Source: Alphaproteobacteria bacterium (lineage in GTDB: Bacteria > Pseudomonadota > Alphaproteobacteria > UBA6615). From it: a stretch of 64,000 nt of DNA. Each line of letters opens with the position of its first letter. Position 1 is the first letter of the stretch. Below the pieces are notes generated by a model that saw only the letters and a list, made by a program, of their open reading frames with translations, did not search any database and was not told the origin of the DNA. Below are positions 1 through 7,743 of this stretch, one piece after another. The position numbers and the translations under genes are program-made. Location of the stretch: contig PBWR01000006.1 in NCBI GenBank assembly GCA_002727315.1, positions 364,758 through 428,757 of the forward strand, written 5' to 3'.

Positions 1-1694
1 GCAAGCGCCCGACCTTTTTCAATCGCCGTGTCGCAGATCATGGTCATGGCGCTGCCGGCCATCATCATTGAGCGCGACGCTACCGACGGCGTCCCCGGCG
101 GCACCTCCAAACTGTCCCCCTCGATCAGGCGGACCTTCGCGGGCGAAATGCCGAGCCGGTCGGCAGTCAACCGGGTATAGGTGGACAGATGGCTCTGGCC
201 CATGGCCTGCACACCGAGACGTACGGTGGCATAGCCGTCGCCCTCGAAGCGAAGGTCGGCCGTTTCCTCGAGGATGCCGCCCGCGACCTCGAGGAAGCAG
301 GCGAGCCCGATCCCGCGTAGCTTGCCATCGGCCTCGGACCCGTTGCGCCGGGCGGCAAACCCGTCCCAGTCGGCCAGCGCCAGGGCCTTGTCGAGACAGG
401 CCTCGAACTCCCCGGAATCGTAGATCGGCCCGTTCGGCGTGGTGTAGGGCATGGCGTCGGGCGGAATCAGGTTGCGGCGCCGGATCTCCGCCCGGTCGAT
501 CCCCATCTCCGCCGCTGCCCGGTCGAGCAGCTGCTCGATGGAGATAATAGCCTCGGGCCGGCCGGCGCCCCGGTACGGCCCGAGCGGTGCGGCGTTGGTG
601 AGCGTCATGGTGACGTCGATGGTGATGGCCGGGATCGTATAGACGCTCGCCAGGCAGTTTTTGGTGTTGTTGGTGGCGAACACGGCCGAGAAGGTCGTCA
701 GGTACGCGCCCATGCCAACCCGGTTCCGGACCCTGAGGCCGAGGATCTTCCCGTCCCCATCGAACGCCATCTCGGCATCGATGAGCGTGTCTCGGCCGGC
801 GGTGTCGGCGAGGAAACTCTCGACCCGTGAATTGCGCCACTTCACCGGCCGACCGACGTGACGGGCCCCATACAGGATCGCGGCATATTCGGGATAGGGG
901 TGCGCCTTCATGCCGAAGCCGCCGCCCACATCGTGGGTCAGCACGCGCACCTGCTCTGGCGCGACGTCGAACACCTGGCCGGCAAACACCTTGCTGACCA
1001 GAGCCACCCCCTGGGTCGGCGCGGTCAGGGTGTAGCGGCCCACATCGGCATCCCATTCGCCGATGCCGCCGCGCGGCTCCATGGAGACCGGCGCAAGCCG
1101 CGTGTCGAGCAGCGAGACCGCAGCCACATGGGCGGCCCCGTCGAACGCGGCCGCGACCGCATCTTCGTCGCCATGCACCCATTCGAAGGCGACATTGCCT
1201 GGGACCGTGTCCCAGACCAGCGGTGCATCATCGGCGAGCGCCCCGGCTACATCGGGCACGGCGGGTTGTTCGTCGATATCGACGACGACGGCTTCGGCCG
1301 CATCCGCCGCCTGGGCCGCCGTCTCGGCCACCACGAGGGCCACGGCCTCGCCGGCAAAGCGGACCTTGTCATAGGCCAGCACCGGCTTCGGTGCCGAAGC
1401 CATCTCCATGCCGTCCTTGCCGGGGAAACTGATCACCGGCGGAATATCGCCGAGGCCCGCCTGTTTCAGCTCGGCCCCCGTGATGACGGCCAGGACACCC
1501 GGCATGGCCTGTGCGGCGGCCCCGTCGACCCCGGCGATCACGCCATGGGCCAGCGGCGATCGCACGAAGACCCCGTGGGCCTGCCCCGCCTTGTCTATAT
1601 CGTCGGTGAAACGGCCCGCCCCAGTGAGCAGGTCGTGATCCTCCGTGCGCAGCGCTTCGCCGTCGCTGCCGTAGCGCGCGGTGATCTGGTCCAC
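1..1694 (-). CDS. Xanthine dehydrogenase/CO dehydrogenase family molybdopterin-binding large subunit (partial)
   Basis: Large catalytic subunit of a CoxL-type molybdenum hydroxylase, which hydroxylates (hetero)aromatic or related substrates with water as the oxygen source. About 564 residues are present; the C-terminal part lies beyond the left edge. The N-terminus shows the family-typical GAGRFTDDI around residue 21, and VGGGFGMK near residues 255-262 matches the cofactor-contacting segment of the family. I chose the GTG at 1694 because GAGGAG lies about 8 bases upstream; longer open frames over this region are shadows. It lies about 100 bp downstream of an amidohydrolase gene on the same strand, so the two may be co-transcribed. 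No small FeS or medium FAD subunit gene is visible inside the window. The substrate is unknown. Confidence 0.88.
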   Translation of the reverse strand, partial: MDQITARYGSDGEALRTEDHDLLTGAGRFTDDIDKAGQAHGVFVRSPLAHGVIAGVDGAAAQAMPGVLAVITGAELKQAGLGDIPPVISFPGKDGMEMASAPKPVLAYDKVRFAGEAVALVVAETAAQAADAAEAVVVDIDEQPAVPDVAGALADDAPLVWDTVPGNVAFEWVHGDEDAVAAAFDGAAHVAAVSLLDTRLAPVSMEPRGGIGEWDADVGRYTLTAPTQGVALVSKVFAGQVFDVAPEQVRVLTHDVGGGFGMKAHPYPEYAAILYGARHVGRPVKWRNSRVESFLADTAGRDTLIDAEMAFDGDGKILGLRVRNRVGMGAYLTTFSAVFATNNTKNCLASVYTIPAITIDVTMTLTNAAPLGPYRGAGRPEAIISIEQLLDRAAAEMGIDRAEIRRRNLIPPDAMPYTTPNGPIYDSGEFEACLDKALALADWDGFAARRNGSEADGKLRGIGLACFLEVAGGILEETADLRFEGDGYATVRLGVQAMGQSHLSTYTRLTADRLGISPAKVRLIEGDSLEVPPGTPSVASRSMMMAGSAMTMICDTAIEKGRAL

Positions 1695-1801
1695 GGGCTT
1701 TCTCCTCGACCTCGCATTCCGGCCACGTACATTGCGCAGCCGGGTTCTTGTGCAATCAGTCTAGGAGAAGTGGCGGCCGGCGGGAAGCCGCCCGATCCGG
1801 C

Positions 1802-2686
1802 CTAGAACTCGTAGAAGGCTTCCGAGTTGGTCACCATGATGCGCGTGCGCATGTCTTCGTCGGGCACCCACTGGCCGAAGGCCTCGACCGGGTCGGCATC
1901 ATTCGGGTTGACCTCATACTTGTTCGGGTGCGGCCAGTCGGTGCCCCAGATCACCCGGTCCGGGTTCGCCTCGATCAGCGCGCGCGCCATCGGCTGGCAG
2001 TCGTCATAAGGCGGCAGGTCGGTCTCGCTGACCCGGTTGCAGCCGGAAATCTTGACCCAGGTGTTGCCGTCGCGCACCAGCTTGAGCAGCGCCTGGAAGC
2101 CCTCGGCCTCGATGCCGGCGGTGGCCGGCTGATAGGCGAAATGGCCGATCGACATGCGCGTCGTCATCCCCTCGAACACCGACATCAGCGAGACGATGTC
2201 CTTGCCCGGGAACAGCCATTCGATATGCCAGTCGAACGGCTTGATGCGTGCCTCCAGCTCGGCGATCTGGTCGAGCTCCAGCGGCATGCCGCCCTTGTTG
2301 TCGATATTCAGGCGCACGCCGCGGATGCCCTGGTCGTGCAGCTCCTGCAACTGGGCGTCGGTGAAGTCCATCGTCATGGCGCAGACGCCGCGGGCCCGGC
2401 CCGGCGTTTCGGCGTTGAGCGCGTTCATGCCGTCGAGGATGGCCGAATTGTCGGTGCCGTAGACCGACGGCTGGGTGAACACCACCCGGTCGATCCCGAG
2501 CTGCGCATGCAGGTGCTTGAGATCGTCCAGAGTCGATTCCGGCGGGTTGTAGCCGCGCCCCGGCGACAGCGGGTAGCGGTCTTCGAATACATGCACATGG
2601 GTGTCGATCGAGCCCGCGGGCAGGGTGATGTTGGGCTTGCGCGGGTTCCGGTCGGGCGCAATGCAGTCTCTGATGTCGGTGTTCAC
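1802..2686 (-). CDS. Amidohydrolase family protein (2-pyrone-4,6-dicarboxylate lactonase-like)
   Basis: A TIM-barrel metal-dependent hydrolase of 294 residues in the amidohydrolase-2 family, closest in appearance to LigI-like lactonases that open ring lactones in aromatic catabolism. The start of the barrel carries DTHVHVFED with the HxH metal motif near residue 28, and the C-terminal GTDWPHPN carries the conserved Asp. The start is GTG at 2686; only a weak ribosome site precedes it. It lies between the DUF1194 gene (14 bp upstream on the same strand) and the CoxL-like gene, which suggests a hydroxylase plus ring-opening hydrolase pair. The actual substrate is inferred only by family. Confidence 0.85.
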   Translation of the reverse strand: MNTDIRDCIAPDRNPRKPNITLPAGSIDTHVHVFEDRYPLSPGRGYNPPESTLDDLKHLHAQLGIDRVVFTQPSVYGTDNSAILDGMNALNAETPGRARGVCAMTMDFTDAQLQELHDQGIRGVRLNIDNKGGMPLELDQIAELEARIKPFDWHIEWLFPGKDIVSLMSVFEGMTTRMSIGHFAYQPATAGIEAEGFQALLKLVRDGNTWVKISGCNRVSETDLPPYDDCQPMARALIEANPDRVIWGTDWPHPNKYEVNPNDADPVEAFGQWVPDEDMRTRIMVTNSEAFYEF

Positions 2687-2700
2687 GGGCGTGGCCTATT

Positions 2701-3537
2701 CTACGTTCTTTGGACTTTGTTTCGTTGTGTCGTGGCCCCGCGCAAACGCGCCGGAAACCCCACAGGACAGTTACCCAAATACCACAGGGTCCCGGCGGAC
2801 CGGAAGACCCCCGAGGCGGCGATTTCCAGCACCAGCTTGTTGACCAACGCGTGCGGGAAATCCGCCGGCGATCGGGTGACCACGGTGAACGCACCGGGGC
2901 CGCCGATGACCACCTCGCGGAAGTATCCGTCGAGGTCGTGTTTCACGCCTTCCACCTCAGTCTGCTCGAGTTGCGGGTTGATCACCAACCCGTTGATGAT
3001 GATGCCGCGGGCGAGCGCCCGGTCCCGTGCCGCCGAGACCTCTTCCTCCATGCCGCGGGAATCCCGGCCGTCAGCCGAGACATCGATAACCTGCCGCGTG
3101 CCCTCGATGCCGTTGCCGTCGAACAGCAAGGAGGTGAAGTCGAGCACCCCGGTGATCGAGGTCAGGCCGCCGCGCGGCAGCGGGCTCGCCTCCACTGCGG
3201 CGGCAAAGACCAGCGCGTCGGCCCGGCTGGCGATCACGGTCCAGCCGACGGTGACCCGCTGGGTTTCCGACCATTCCACATAGGTCAGCGCCACCCGGCC
3301 CAGCGGCCCCGCCAGCATGGCGTCGATCACCCGCGGGTCGGTGAGGGCCTGGACGTATCCCGCGCGCTGCAGGTTGACCTCGCCGCCATCGATCGATGCC
3401 GAAACATCGACCGCCAGCACAAGCTCCACATCGACGTGAATATCCTGCGCCGCGGCAGGTGTACCTATCAGACCGAACAAGAAAACAGCGGCACCCAGCG
3501 ATGCTTCGAGACGCCACCTTCGGCGGCTTCTCAGCAC
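2701..3537 (-). CDS. DUF1194 domain-containing secreted protein (VWA-like)
   Basis: The protein has a signal peptide (LRSRRRWR, then a hydrophobic stretch ending TPAAAQ) followed by a DUF1194 domain, a von Willebrand A-like fold. The MIDAS-type opening LVLAVDVSASID, then TYVEWSE, GGLTSITG, VIDVSADG and INGLVI follow the family pattern closely. Its role is unknown; such proteins are exported and may bind metal or partner proteins. The start is uncertain: GTG at 3537 places the signal peptide at the N-terminus, while the open frame continues upstream through a dispersed repeat that is unlikely to be coding. About 278 residues. Confidence 0.75.
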   Translation of the reverse strand: MLRSRRRWRLEASLGAAVFLFGLIGTPAAAQDIHVDVELVLAVDVSASIDGGEVNLQRAGYVQALTDPRVIDAMLAGPLGRVALTYVEWSETQRVTVGWTVIASRADALVFAAAVEASPLPRGGLTSITGVLDFTSLLFDGNGIEGTRQVIDVSADGRDSRGMEEEVSAARDRALARGIIINGLVINPQLEQTEVEGVKHDLDGYFREVVIGGPGAFTVVTRSPADFPHALVNKLVLEIAASGVFRSAGTLWYLGNCPVGFPARLRGATTQRNKVQRT

Positions 3538-3552
3538 GAGGTCTTGTTTGGA

Positions 3553-3601
3553 ATCCTCACCCTGAGGAGACTGCGAAGCGGTCGTCTCGAAGGGTCGAGC
3601 G
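3553..3601. repeat. Dispersed GAGG/TCGAAGG-type intergenic repeat
   Basis: A short imperfect palindromic element beginning CTCACCCTGAGGAG and ending TCTCGAAGGGTCGAG. It resembles the elements at 7659-7723, 22927-22996 and 59782-59836 in its CCTCA...CTGAG and TCGAAGG cores. It fills the gap between two same-strand genes. Confidence 0.55.
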
Positions 3602-3622
3602 GTGAGAAACGCTCTGGCGCAT

Positions 3623-4507
3623 CTACGCAAGGCCGGCACGGTAGAACTCCAGCAGCTTGGCGATGACGCCGGCATAGACTTCGGGATTGCGCGGTTCATA
3701 GACCTCGGCATGGTTGATGTCCGGGATCACATGGAGTTCCTTCGGTTCACCGGCATTGGCGAACAGGGCCTCGGCCTCCTCGAAGCGGACCATCGTGTCC
3801 TTCTCGCCATGGATCAGGAGCAGCGGGCGCGGCGCAATCTGCCCCACCCAGTCCTCGGCACTGAAGCCGCAGGCGAGATCGATATTCTCGATCGGGTAGC
3901 CGTCCGGATAGGCATCCTCGGTCCGGTACATGGTCTTGAACGCCTCGCGCTCGGCCGGGCCTGGCGGCGAGACCTGCTGATAGGGCAGCCGGAGAGATTC
4001 CCCCGTCATCGCGCGGGCGACCCGGTCCGGGGCAAGTTCTGTCTGTAGTTCATCCCATTCCTCGGGCGTGCGTTTCGAACGCTGCCAGCGTTCGCCATTG
4101 CCCGGTGCACCGACTGTCGCGAGCATGGCGACGCCCGGATCGATCGCCGCCGCCCGGATCGACGCGCCGCCGCCATGGCTTAACCCCATGATCCCCACAC
4201 GGGCGGCATCGACCTCGGGTCGCTCGGCCAACCAGATGCGGGCGGCGAGGATGTCGCGGACCTGTTCCGCCGGGTCAATCCGGTTGGGAATGCCGTCGCT
4301 GTCGCCGAACCCGCGGTGATAGAAATCGAGTGTGTTGAAGCCCGCCGCCGTCAGGTCGCGGACGAAGGGCGGCATGTAGGTTTCCTTGCGCCCGGTATAG
4401 CCGTGCACGCAGATGATCCCCGGGCCCACACCGCCTGCTTCCGACGACGTGAAGGTGCCGGCAAGGCGCACCCCGTCGGCATAGAATGTCGCGGGTTCGC
4501 TGCTCAT
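3623..4507 (-). CDS. Alpha/beta hydrolase (dienelactone hydrolase/acetyl-xylan esterase-like)
   Basis: A serine hydrolase of 294 residues. The sequence shows the oxyanion strand VHGYTG near residue 34, the nucleophile elbow GLSHGG with Ser110, the acid segment LIHGEKDTMV and the histidine segment INHAEVYEP, so the triad is complete. ATG at 4507 follows GAGGAGAAG at ideal distance; the open frame extends about 400 bp further upstream, but that part overlaps the divergent cupin promoter and has no coding character. There is no signal peptide, so it should be cytoplasmic. It is divergent from the cupin gene at 4611. The substrate cannot be predicted; esterase or C-C hydrolase are both possible. 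Confidence 0.85.
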   Translation of the reverse strand: MSSEPATFYADGVRLAGTFTSSEAGGVGPGIICVHGYTGRKETYMPPFVRDLTAAGFNTLDFYHRGFGDSDGIPNRIDPAEQVRDILAARIWLAERPEVDAARVGIMGLSHGGGASIRAAAIDPGVAMLATVGAPGNGERWQRSKRTPEEWDELQTELAPDRVARAMTGESLRLPYQQVSPPGPAEREAFKTMYRTEDAYPDGYPIENIDLACGFSAEDWVGQIAPRPLLLIHGEKDTMVRFEEAEALFANAGEPKELHVIPDINHAEVYEPRNPEVYAGVIAKLLEFYRAGLA

Positions 4508-4610
4508 CTCACTTCTCCTCGGGGACCATGTGCTTGATCGGCGGGTCGGGTCATGTCTGAATCGATTCCGTCGCGCGGACGCGCGCGCCCATTCTACAGG
4601 ACCCAGGACC

Positions 4611-5174
4611 ATGCGCACCACGACCCCCAGCCCCGAGGAGATGGAGCAGTACATCGCCCGCTTCGACGACCTGCCCGCCAACAAGGACCGCACGGCGGGT
4701 AAGATTCCGCCGGAGGCACGCGAGATGATGACCGCGCGCGCCACGCGCACCGTCATCGCGACCGTGACGGAAGACACACCGTGGGGCAACGGCGTCATCC
4801 CGGGCCCGGAGAACTTCGCAGTCGTGATCGCAGAATGCGAGGCGGGGAACGGGCCGGGCCTACACTCCCATGCCCATACGACCGAGACCTTCACCTGCCT
4901 GCAGAGCCGGTTCCGCATCGAGTGGGGGGACGAGGGCGAGCATTCGATGGAGCTCGGCCTCTACGACACCATCTCCGTGCCGCCGGGCGTGATGCGGCGG
5001 TTCGAGAATATCGGCGACGAGCGCGGCCTGCTGCATGTCACCCTGCAGGGACCGCTGCGCGATGTGGAGTTCGCACCGAGCCTGGAAGACGAACTGCGCG
5101 AGAAGTTCGGCGAAGAGGTTGTCGGCGAGCTTGAAAAGCTCGGCTACTCGTTCCGCGCCGGCCTCGACGACTAG
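4611..5174 (+). CDS. Cupin domain-containing protein
   Basis: A 187-residue protein with a single cupin beta-barrel in the middle: GPGLHSHAHTTETF supplies the His/His/Glu metal ligands and PPGVMRRFENIGDE lies in the second motif region. The N-terminal 50 residues (MRTTTPSPEEM...) and the acidic C-terminal helix are outside the barrel. I chose ATG at 4611 because AGGA precedes it and upstream residues are low-complexity Arg/Ala. Such proteins act as dioxygenases, isomerases or sensors of small aromatic acids; the exact function is unknown. It is divergent from the alpha/beta hydrolase upstream and followed by a hairpin repeat that may end transcription. Confidence 0.82.
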   Translation: MRTTTPSPEEMEQYIARFDDLPANKDRTAGKIPPEAREMMTARATRTVIATVTEDTPWGNGVIPGPENFAVVIAECEAGNGPGLHSHAHTTETFTCLQSRFRIEWGDEGEHSMELGLYDTISVPPGVMRRFENIGDERGLLHVTLQGPLRDVEFAPSLEDELREKFGEEVVGELEKLGYSFRAGLDD

Positions 5175-5186
5175 AAAACGCAGGAT

Positions 5187-5270
5187 CGTCATACGCGGGC
5201 TCGACCCGCGTATCTCTTCTCGGTCCGAGCCGAGATGTCCGAAGATGCCCGGATCAAGTCCGGGCATGAC
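5187..5270. repeat. Twin-hairpin dispersed palindromic repeat
   Basis: Two perfect stem-loops lie in tandem. ATACGCGGG/CCCGCGTAT (5191-5199 and 5205-5213) has a 5-base loop, and ATGCCCGGA/TCCGGGCAT (5245-5253 and 5259-5267) also has a 5-base loop. The outer bases CGTCAT...ATGACG make the whole element imperfectly palindromic. It sits between the convergent cupin and truncated GntR genes, where it could serve as a bidirectional terminator. The element type (GTCAT-x-CCCGGG-x-TTGA) is common as a dispersed repeat in alphaproteobacteria. Confidence 0.75.
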
Positions 5271-5290
5271 GGCTTTGGATACAGGTTCTC

Positions 5291-5506
5291 CTATTCCGCG
5301 GCGGAGACCGTAGCCTCCTCGTAGCTGGCATCGAAACGGGCGGCGAGATCCTTTCCGGTGCCCAGGACGTCTCCGGGCTTCAGGCGACCGGCGAACAACG
5401 CGTCGCGCACCCGCGCCACGATCTGCTCCGACAACGTGCCGGACGAATTGCCGCCGACCGGCAGGTCTTCGTCAGTGTCGGGATCGAGAGCGTCGATATT
5501 GGTCAC
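5291..5506 (-). pseudogene. Truncated GntR-family regulator (winged-helix part only)
   Basis: The 71-residue frame starts at GTG 5506 and contains the first two helices of a GntR DNA-binding domain: SEQIVARVRDALFAG, then GDVLGTGKDLAARFDAS. In intact members the next segment is a VSRTTVREAL-type recognition helix followed by a ligand-binding FCD or UTRA domain; here the frame runs into YEEATVSAAE and a stop just before the dispersed hairpin repeat. The effector domain and most of the recognition helix are absent. It is most simply a decayed regulator truncated at its 3' end. A short functional protein is less likely. Confidence 0.6.
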
Positions 5507-5552
5507 GGTTGGGGCCGCCGAGAATGAGAATCATCCGCAGGCTAGCCCCGCC

Positions 5553-5582
5553 TTATAAAATAGTTACGATATCATCTTATAA
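5553..5582. promoter_or_regulatory. 30-bp imperfect palindrome, candidate operator/promoter
   Basis: TTATAA arms flank a partly symmetric core centred on CG (outer six bases perfect; six further symmetric positions inside). CTTATAAAAT occurs as a direct repeat at 5552-5561 and 5576-5585. It is an AT-rich island in GC-rich surroundings, about 46 bp upstream of the truncated GntR start, where an autoregulated GntR gene would carry its operator. Confidence 0.4.
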
Positions 5583-5623
5583 AATCGACGTGATGAAACC
5601 GTGCCGGGCGCTGTTCGGCGGTC

Positions 5624-6241
5624 CTAGTAAAGCTTGTTGGCGTATTCGTCCTTGAGCCGCGCGTCGATCTCGTCGGCGTCAGCCCCATACCAATCCGCAT
5701 TGATCTGCCCGAGTGTCGGGAAATCCTTCCGGTCGATGTGCTTTTCGGGATTCCACAGGTCGGACCGCACAACCGCCTTGCCGCAGTGGAAGTAGACGTA
5801 GCGAATGTCGATCACCAGGGCCGCGAGGGGCATCTTGCCGTTGGCCACCATGGTCTCGAGCAGCGCCGGGTCCGTTGAAAGCCGCGCGCGCCCGTTCAGC
5901 CGCAGCACCTCGTTCAGCCCCGGCACCATGAACAGCACCGCCACTTCCGGGTTATCGAGGATGTTGTGGAAGGTATCAGTGCGCCGGTTGCCGGGCCGGT
6001 CTGGGATCGCGATCGTGGTGTCGTCGATGATGTTCACGAAGCCCGGTGCATCGCCGCGCGGGCTGCAGTCGGCCGGCCCGTCCCCCGCAGCCGATGTCGA
6101 CAGGATGCATATGGGCGACAGGTTGATGAAATTCTTGCAGTGGTCGCTGAGCTCCGGCTTTTCCTTCTCGCCGATATAGCCCTGGGGCTCCCCGTAATGA
6201 GCCACGAGTTCATCGACCGACTTGATATCTCCGTCCGGCAT
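5624..6241 (-). CDS. Pyridoxamine 5'-phosphate oxidase-family FMN-binding protein (MSMEG_1061-like)
   Basis: A 205-residue split-barrel flavoprotein. SPICILSTSAAGDGPADCSPRGD and PGFVNIIDDTTIAIPDR-type segments match the PPOX subfamily typified by MSMEG_1061, with GNRRTDTFHNIL and LFMVPG following. These proteins bind FMN (or F420 in actinobacteria) and act as oxidoreductases of small molecules; the substrate is unknown. ATG at 6241 follows a perfect AGGAGG, so the start is firm. It is cytoplasmic and divergent from the kynurenine-formamidase-like gene at 6327, with an 85-bp shared promoter gap. Confidence 0.85.
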   Translation of the reverse strand: MPDGDIKSVDELVAHYGEPQGYIGEKEKPELSDHCKNFINLSPICILSTSAAGDGPADCSPRGDAPGFVNIIDDTTIAIPDRPGNRRTDTFHNILDNPEVAVLFMVPGLNEVLRLNGRARLSTDPALLETMVANGKMPLAALVIDIRYVYFHCGKAVVRSDLWNPEKHIDRKDFPTLGQINADWYGADADEIDARLKDEYANKLY

Positions 6242-6326
6242 GGCGTCCTCCTGTGATGAGAACTGCAGCGTGTCCTGCTTGTGCCTTTCCGTCAACATTC
6301 GACGTAATCCGCGCTAGACTGATCCC

Positions 6327-7196
6327 ATGGCTGACAAAATATTCCTCGACTACACGCAGGAAGAACTCGACCTGCAGTACACGAACCTTGTCACCGACTA
6401 TGACAAGCAGACCCAGCAGGATCTGGTTGCGCGCTCAGGCGAGGTGGCAGAGGCACGCGCCAGCGCGCGCGATCTCTCATACCGCGACGATCCGGACAAC
6501 CGCTTCGATCTCTACCGCGCCGGTGCCGTGGCGAACCCGGCAATCATTTTCACCCATGGCGGCCAGTGGCAGCGCGGCGGCCCCACGGCCTCGTCCGCCT
6601 GGGCCGGTGCCGCATTGGATCACGGCATCTCGTTCGTGGCCGGAACCTTCCCGATGATTCCGCGGGTGCGCCTGCCCGACATGGTGGACCACGCCACCGC
6701 ACTGGTGCGTCACGTGCGCGCGAACGCGGCCGACTACGGGATCGACCCGACCCGGCTGTGCATTGCCGGACACTCCTCGGGGGCGCATCTCGCATCCTCC
6801 GTCCTCGTGCGCCTGGCCAACGAGGATGATCTCGCCGGCATCGTTTGCGGCATGACCGTCAGCGGCAACTACGATCTGCGACCCCTGATGCTCAGCTACC
6901 GGCGCGAATACCTGCAGCTCAGCGAAGAGGAGACGACCGCCCTGTCACCGCTGCTGCAGCTCGACCGGCCGCTGCCCCCGACCCTGGTGGCCCACGGCGG
7001 CGCGGAAAGCGACGAGTTCAAGCGCCAGGCCCGGACCTTCCACAAAGCCCTCACACAGAACACCGAGACCGAGCTCCTGGTGGTGCCAGACGCCAATCAT
7101 TTTGCCGTTTTCGGGGGGCTCGAGGCGCCCGCGGCACCCGCTTGGTCGTTCCTGACGCGCCACCTGAAATCGTCCGGTGCGCGCGCCGCCGAGTAG
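6327..7196 (+). CDS. Alpha/beta hydrolase, kynurenine formamidase-like
   Basis: A 289-residue hydrolase of the HGGxW type. HGGQW lies at residues 77-81 (oxyanion hole), GHSSG at 148-152 with nucleophile Ser150, an Asp region around HGGAESDEF, and PDANHF carries the histidine. The N-terminus FLDYTQEELDLQY is typical of bacterial arylformamidase-like proteins. The family cleaves N-formylkynurenine or related esters and amides, but no tryptophan-pathway gene sits next to it, so the substrate is open. The downstream thioesterase starts 15 bp later and probably shares its transcript. Confidence 0.82.
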   Translation: MADKIFLDYTQEELDLQYTNLVTDYDKQTQQDLVARSGEVAEARASARDLSYRDDPDNRFDLYRAGAVANPAIIFTHGGQWQRGGPTASSAWAGAALDHGISFVAGTFPMIPRVRLPDMVDHATALVRHVRANAADYGIDPTRLCIAGHSSGAHLASSVLVRLANEDDLAGIVCGMTVSGNYDLRPLMLSYRREYLQLSEEETTALSPLLQLDRPLPPTLVAHGGAESDEFKRQARTFHKALTQNTETELLVVPDANHFAVFGGLEAPAAPAWSFLTRHLKSSGARAAE

Positions 7197-7211
7197 AGGG
7201 GTTCGATTGCC

Positions 7212-7619
7212 ATGATGGACAGCCTGAAAACCGGCCTCGAGACCACCGCCCGCATCACCATCGACACGGACCGCACCATCGGCTTCATGGGCGAGGATCT
7301 GCGGGTCTATGCCACACCATCGATGGTTCTCGACATCGAGCGGACGTGCAAGGACCTGCTGCAACAGCATATCGACGATAGCGAGAATTCAGTCGGCGCG
7401 CGGGTCGAGATCGATCATCTTGGCGCCACCCTGGCCGGCATGTGGGTCGATGTGTACGCCACCATCGTCGAGATCGATAGGCGACGGGTCACCTTTGAAG
7501 TGGAGGTGCATGACGAAGCCGGAGACCATGTCGGCAAGTGCCGGCACACGCGCTTCGTCGTCGACCTGGCGAAGCAAAAGGAACGCCTCGACGCCAAGCG
7601 CGCGCGCCTGGCGGACTGA
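7212..7619 (+). CDS. Hotdog-fold thioesterase (fluoroacetyl-CoA thioesterase FlK-like)
   Basis: A 135-residue single hotdog domain. The FlK triad can be placed: Thr35 (ATPSMV), Glu43 (DIERTC) and His69 (IDHLGAT). It should hydrolyse a short acyl-CoA thioester in the cytoplasm; a FlK-like role in clearing dead-end acyl-CoAs is possible. Two ATGs (7212, 7215) could start it, behind GAGGGG. It follows the hydrolase gene by 15 bp in the same operon. It converges on the CoA-transferase gene, with a dispersed palindromic repeat between them. Confidence 0.83.
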   Translation: MMDSLKTGLETTARITIDTDRTIGFMGEDLRVYATPSMVLDIERTCKDLLQQHIDDSENSVGARVEIDHLGATLAGMWVDVYATIVEIDRRRVTFEVEVHDEAGDHVGKCRHTRFVVDLAKQKERLDAKRARLAD

Positions 7620-7658
7620 ACCCCGTATAAATCGGGCTGGCCGACACTGGCCAAATCG

Positions 7659-7723
7659 CCTCATCCTGAGCCTGTCGAAGGAGAGGCGTCGCGACCTCAT
7701 GCATCGACAAGCTCAGCATGAGG
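7659..7723. repeat. Dispersed palindromic repeat (CCTCATCCTGAG...CTCAGCATGAGG)
   Basis: The left arm CCTCATCCTGAGCCTGTCGA and right arm TCGACAAGCTCAGCATGAGG are near-complementary, with GAGAGGCG in the middle. Related copies occur at 22927-22996 and, decayed, at 59782-59836. It lies between convergent genes and may act as a terminator hairpin. Confidence 0.7.
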
Positions 7724-7743
7724 TTAGGTGGGATTTACCGAAT

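Noticed and set aside
19..1182. 387-codon minus-strand frame at the left edge
   Set aside because: Arg/Gly-rich frame overlapping the CoxL-like gene in another phase; the CoxL frame carries all motifs.
1748..3283. 511-codon plus-strand open frame
   Set aside because: Antisense to the amidohydrolase and DUF1194 genes and without recognisable domain.
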